Source: a bacterium UBP15_UBA6099
GTDB taxonomy: Bacteria; UBP15; UBA6099
NCBI GenBank assembly: GCA_002435745.1
Contig: DIWT01000038.1
Location: forward strand, 1-9,891
Reading direction: 5' to 3'
Length of the DNA: 9,891 nucleotides
Shown piece by piece: positions 7,238 through 9,891 of the stretch. The position numbers were made by a program, and so were the translations under genes. How positions within the stretch are numbered: position 1 is the first letter of the stretch; each line of letters opens with the position of its first letter. Below the pieces are notes generated by a model. It was given only the letters and a program-made list of their open reading frames with translations, searched no databases and had not been told where the DNA came from.

Positions 7238-7266
7238 AGGATAATAAAATAGACTGATTATTTCAA
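7238..7266 (-). promoter_or_regulatory. Candidate sigma-70-type promoter for the oxidoreductase operon
   Basis: On the minus strand TTGAAA (7266-7261) and TATCCT (7243-7238) are separated by 17 bases. The -35 matches 5 of 6 consensus positions and the -10 matches 4 of 6. The surrounding stretch is the only AT-rich part of an otherwise GC-rich divergent region. The predicted start falls near 7231, leaving a leader of about 45 bases. Confidence 0.4.
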
Positions 7267-7339
7267 TTGTTTGGGATGAATTTGGCGAAGGCGGGGCGGG
7301 CCGCGAGGCGCGCGCCGGCCTCATAAATAGTCCTTTGTG

Positions 7340-7368
7340 TTGGATGTTCGGGGCTGTTATTGTAGAAT
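7340..7368 (+). promoter_or_regulatory. Candidate promoter for trpD and the downstream membrane gene
   Basis: TTGGAT (7340-7345) and TAGAAT (7363-7368) lie 17 bases apart. The -10 matches 5 of 6 consensus positions, but the -35 only 3 of 6. Transcription would start near 7375, giving a short leader of about 24 bases before the trpD ATG. No Trp-codon leader peptide or attenuator is visible, so the gene is not controlled by classical ribosome attenuation here. Confidence 0.35.
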
Positions 7369-7398
7369 TCGGTAAAATCCGGGCGGGGGCTGAAAGCG

Positions 7399-8454
7399 AT
7401 GATAAAGGAAGCCATAAAAAAGGCGGTGGATGGGAAGAATCTGACGCGGGCGGAGGCGCGCGCGGCGATGGAGGAGATAATGAGCGGCGGGGCGACGCCC
7501 GCGCAGATCGCTTGCCTGATAACGGCCCTGCGGATGAAGGGCGAGACTATCGACGAGATTACGGGCTGCGCCGAGGCGATGCGGGAAAAGGCCGTCAGGC
7601 TCGACGTGAAGCGGACTTCGCTGGTGAATATCGACCGCGAGGACATCAATATAGATCAGGAAACGATACTCGACACCTGCGGCACTGGCGGGGACGGGAC
7701 GAATACATTCAACGTGTCAACCGCGACGGCGTTCGTGGCGGCGGGGGCGGGGGTGACGGTGGCCAAACACGGCAATAGGTCGGTGTCCAGCAGGTGCGGG
7801 AGCGCGGATGTCGTGCAGGCTCTGGGGGTGAACATCGACCTGCCGCCGGAGCGGGTGAAGGACTGCGTCGAGCGGGTGGGCATCGGGTTCATGTTCGCGC
7901 CGCTGTTTCACAGCGCGATGAAGCATGCCATCGGGCCGAGGCGCGAGATAGGGGTAAGGACGATATTCAACGTGCTGGGGCCGCTGACGAATCCCGCGGG
8001 GGCGAATGTGCAGGCGCTGGGGGTCTACAAGCCTGAACTGACGGAAACGCTGGCGCGGGCGCTGAAGAATCTGGGGACGCGAGCGGCGATGGTGGTTCAC
8101 GGCGCTCACAGCTACGACGAGATAACGATAACCGGCGAGACGCGGGTCTCCGAGCTTCGGGCCGGGCGGGTGAGGACTTACGAGATCAAGCCGGAGGACT
8201 TCGGCATGAAGAGGGCGGCTCCCCGCTCGATAAGGGGCGGAGACGCTCCGGCGAACGCTCAGATCGTGCTCGACATTCTGCAGGGCGCTAAGGGGGCGAA
8301 GAGGGACATCGTGCTGTTGAACGCCGCCGCCGCGCTGATAGTGGCAGGCCGCGCGCGCGATTTCAACGACGGCATCCGCGCCGCCGCCGAAAGCATCGAC
8401 TCCGGCGCGGCTCTAAGAAAACTCGACCTGCTCATCGCCGAGAGCAACAGGTGA
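7399..8454 (+). CDS. trpD: Anthranilate phosphoribosyltransferase
   Basis: This 351-residue enzyme transfers the phosphoribosyl group of PRPP to anthranilate, the second step of tryptophan synthesis from chorismate. The N-terminal helical domain (1-70) is typical, with EAMEEI-like AAMEEIMSGGATPAQIACLITALRMKGET. The PRPP-binding glycine motif is CGTGGDGTNTFNVSTA (94-109); KHGNRSVSS (123-131) contributes to both substrate sites; NVLGPLTNP (191-199) and the metal-binding D240-E241 pair are present. Length is in the normal range (about 330-350). The ATG at 7399 gives the expected MIKEAIKKAVDGKNLT start, with a G-rich stretch at 7385-7389 as a weak ribosome site. No other trp genes are visible. 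Its stop codon overlaps the start of the next gene, suggesting co-translation. Confidence 0.96.
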   Translation: MIKEAIKKAVDGKNLTRAEARAAMEEIMSGGATPAQIACLITALRMKGETIDEITGCAEAMREKAVRLDVKRTSLVNIDREDINIDQETILDTCGTGGDGTNTFNVSTATAFVAAGAGVTVAKHGNRSVSSRCGSADVVQALGVNIDLPPERVKDCVERVGIGFMFAPLFHSAMKHAIGPRREIGVRTIFNVLGPLTNPAGANVQALGVYKPELTETLARALKNLGTRAAMVVHGAHSYDEITITGETRVSELRAGRVRTYEIKPEDFGMKRAAPRSIRGGDAPANAQIVLDILQGAKGAKRDIVLLNAAAALIVAGRARDFNDGIRAAAESIDSGAALRKLDLLIAESNR

Positions 8455-9860
8455 GCCGCCCCGGCGCGGCTTACGGTATGTCTGATATGAACGCAAACGC
8501 GGCGCGCGACAACGGCCTCAAAGTGTTCCTCACTGTTTTCATCGCGTGCGCTTTCTTCACGAATTTTTATCTGACCACGAACGACGCGTCCCGTTTCAGC
8601 TTGACTGTGGCTCTGGTTGAACACGGGAGCTTTGAGATTACGGACATTTTGCCGGAAGTGACGTCTGACGGCTGGAAGATGAGGGATTACGCGATAGTGA
8701 AGCGGGAGGACGGGAGGGTGGCCGTGCTGAGCGACAAGGCTCCGCTGGGATCGTTCGTTGCGGTTCCGGCGTACGCGGCGGCGCGCGCGGCGAGGCTGCC
8801 CATGCCGTGGCGAGCGTTTTTGGTCAGCCTGCTGGTTTCCGGCCTGTGCGCGGCGGCGACCTCGCTGCTCATTTACAGGAGCGTCCCTCTTTCATGGAGC
8901 GGGGAGGGCGGCAGGGTCGCGCTGGGGCTTCTTTACGGATTAGGCTCTCCGGCCCTGTTCTACGGAAGCATCTTTTTCTCATCGTCGTTGACGGCGTTCT
9001 GCCTTTTCGCGTCTTTTGCGAGCATGACGGGATTGAAGCGAGGAGGCGGGGCAGGGGCGGCGGCGCTGGGCGGCCTGCTGGCCGGAGCGGCGGCGGCGAG
9101 CGACTACTACGCGGCGGCTCCCGCCGCGTGCCTGATTGTTTACGGCGCTTCGTTCGGACGCCGCGCGGCGTTCCCGTCGGCGGCGGGGTTCGCCGTGCCG
9201 ATAGCCGCGCTGCTCCTTTATCACGACGCCGCGTTCGGCGCGCCGTGGCCGCTCTCTTACAAGTACGCCGCGCTGTTCGGGCAATATCATTCGAGCGGTT
9301 TCTTCGGCGTGTCGGCTCCCGGCCCGGAAGGCCTGAAACGGCTCGCCGTTCTCCTGTTCGGGATAAACCGCGACGGGTGGGGGTTTGTAATTACGTTTCC
9401 GCCCGCGATTCTGGCGGCGGCGGCGTTCCGGCGCTACGCGAAATCTGACCCCCGCGCGGGCGCGGCGCTTGCGGCGATGGCCGCCGCGTTGCTGTTCATC
9501 AACACCGGCGTCGGATGGTTCGACGCCTACGGCGCGCGATTCATGACTCCGCTCCTGCCGTTCCTCGCGCTCGCTCTGACCGGGCTGGACATGAAACGCC
9601 GCGCCGCGCGCGCCGCGTTAGCCGCCGCTTTCGCGCTCTCCGTCGCGGTCAACATGGCGGGCGCGGACAGGTTTATGCCTGAAAGAATTTGGGAGGCGGC
9701 TCCGGGCGCGCAAAACCTTGCCGCAACCGCTCTCGCTCCCTTCGGCGTTTCTCTGGGCTACGGCAACTTCGCTTTTCTCGCTCTCGCAATCGCGCTCGTC
9801 TGGCTCCCCGGCGCCGTGGCTTTACGGCGACAACGCAAAGACGGCAAAGAGGGCGGCTAA
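8451..9860 (+). CDS. Polytopic membrane protein, GT-C glycosyltransferase-like
   Basis: The protein has 469 residues if it starts at the GTG that overlaps the trpD stop (GTGA, 4-base overlap); ATG codons at 8478 and 8487 are alternatives. Hydrophobic segments near residues 24-42, 99-115, 121-142, 155-193, 200-235, 240-257, 310-326, 336-353, 363-379, 386-402 and 437-457 suggest 11-13 membrane spans. TTNDASRFSLTVALVEHGSFEI (42-63) after the first span, SDKAPLGSF (94-102), and GARFMTPLLPFLAL (361-374) recall bacterial GT39/ArnT-like proteins that move sugars from polyprenyl-phosphate donors outside the membrane. In that fold an acidic residue in the first external loop is catalytic; D45 would be the candidate. 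Substrate is unknown and the assignment is by resemblance only. The Ala-rich, GC-rich codon use is strong here. Confidence 0.75.
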   Translation: MSRPGAAYGMSDMNANAARDNGLKVFLTVFIACAFFTNFYLTTNDASRFSLTVALVEHGSFEITDILPEVTSDGWKMRDYAIVKREDGRVAVLSDKAPLGSFVAVPAYAAARAARLPMPWRAFLVSLLVSGLCAAATSLLIYRSVPLSWSGEGGRVALGLLYGLGSPALFYGSIFFSSSLTAFCLFASFASMTGLKRGGGAGAAALGGLLAGAAAASDYYAAAPAACLIVYGASFGRRAAFPSAAGFAVPIAALLLYHDAAFGAPWPLSYKYAALFGQYHSSGFFGVSAPGPEGLKRLAVLLFGINRDGWGFVITFPPAILAAAAFRRYAKSDPRAGAALAAMAAALLFINTGVGWFDAYGARFMTPLLPFLALALTGLDMKRRAARAALAAAFALSVAVNMAGADRFMPERIWEAAPGAQNLAATALAPFGVSLGYGNFAFLALAIALVWLPGAVALRRQRKDGKEGG

Positions 9861-9868
9861 AAGGGCGG

Positions 9869-9891
9869 TTAAGGGAAAACTTTTGAAAAAG
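9869..9891 (+). repeat. Composite structured repeat, copy 3 (cut by window end)
   Basis: The last 23 bases, beginning TTAAGGGAAAACTTTT then GA then AAAAG, are identical to the first 23 bases of copy 1 (2880-2902). It begins 8 bases after the stop codon of the membrane protein gene and has the same orientation relative to that gene as the other two copies have to theirs. The remainder lies outside the window. Confidence 0.75.

Noticed and set aside
7320..7398. trp attenuator or leader peptide upstream of trpD
   Set aside because: The short frame in this stretch has no run of Trp codons before trpD and no mutually exclusive hairpins or T-tract.
7263..7649. Minus-strand frame covering the divergent region and the start of trpD
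   Set aside because: It overlaps the conserved N-terminus of trpD and both candidate promoters and encodes no recognisable protein.
8807..9448. 213-codon plus-strand frame within the membrane protein gene
   Set aside because: Translation is Arg/Gly-rich frame-shadow sequence, while the main frame gives regularly spaced membrane segments.
1..9891. tRNA or rRNA genes
   Set aside because: No cloverleaf with GTTCRA-type T-loop or conserved rRNA segments was recognised in the intergenic regions.

Overview
The window looks like a chromosomal segment of an uncultivated, probably anaerobic bacterium of moderately high GC content. Shine-Dalgarno-like GGAG/AGGAG motifs precede several starts. A ferredoxin-linked 2-oxoacid oxidoreductase operon points to anaerobic metabolism. 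A secreted, cysteine-rich, fibronectin-III/dockerin-like protein points to an organism with large surface or exported proteins. The anthranilate phosphoribosyltransferase resembles, from memory, versions seen in deltaproteobacteria and neighbouring phyla, but I cannot place the organism firmly.

Layout. Positions 2-2818 (+) hold the 3' part of a large exported protein that enters from the left edge: several FN3-like modules, a carboxypeptidase-regulatory/Cna-B-like region and one dockerin-type calcium loop. Positions 2819-3155 are non-coding. They contain a GC-rich hairpin directly after the stop codon and two copies, in inverted orientation, of a structured composite repeat of about 96 nt. 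Positions 3156-7186 are a tightly spaced minus-strand operon of five genes, in transcription order: a 2x[4Fe-4S] ferredoxin subunit, then the alpha (VorB-like), beta (TPP-binding) and gamma subunits of a 2-oxoacid:ferredoxin oxidoreductase, and last a class II CPD photolyase. Positions 7187-7398 are a divergent promoter region. Positions 7399-9860 (+) hold trpD followed by a polytopic membrane protein resembling GT-C glycosyltransferases; the two overlap by 4 bases. At the right edge, 8 bases after that gene, a further copy of the composite repeat begins and is cut off.

How it works together. The four oxidoreductase subunits form one enzyme that oxidises a branched-chain or other 2-oxoacid to its acyl-CoA and reduces ferredoxin. 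The photolyase is probably co-transcribed with it but has no obvious biochemical link. TrpD makes phosphoribosyl-anthranilate for tryptophan synthesis; no other trp gene is in view.

The most notable signal is the composite repeat. Each copy lies just downstream of a gene and points in that gene's direction of transcription. The two complete copies differ by substitutions in both stems that are all compensated in the opposite arm and are all transitions. That pattern suggests a structured RNA element at transcript 3' ends rather than simple junk DNA.
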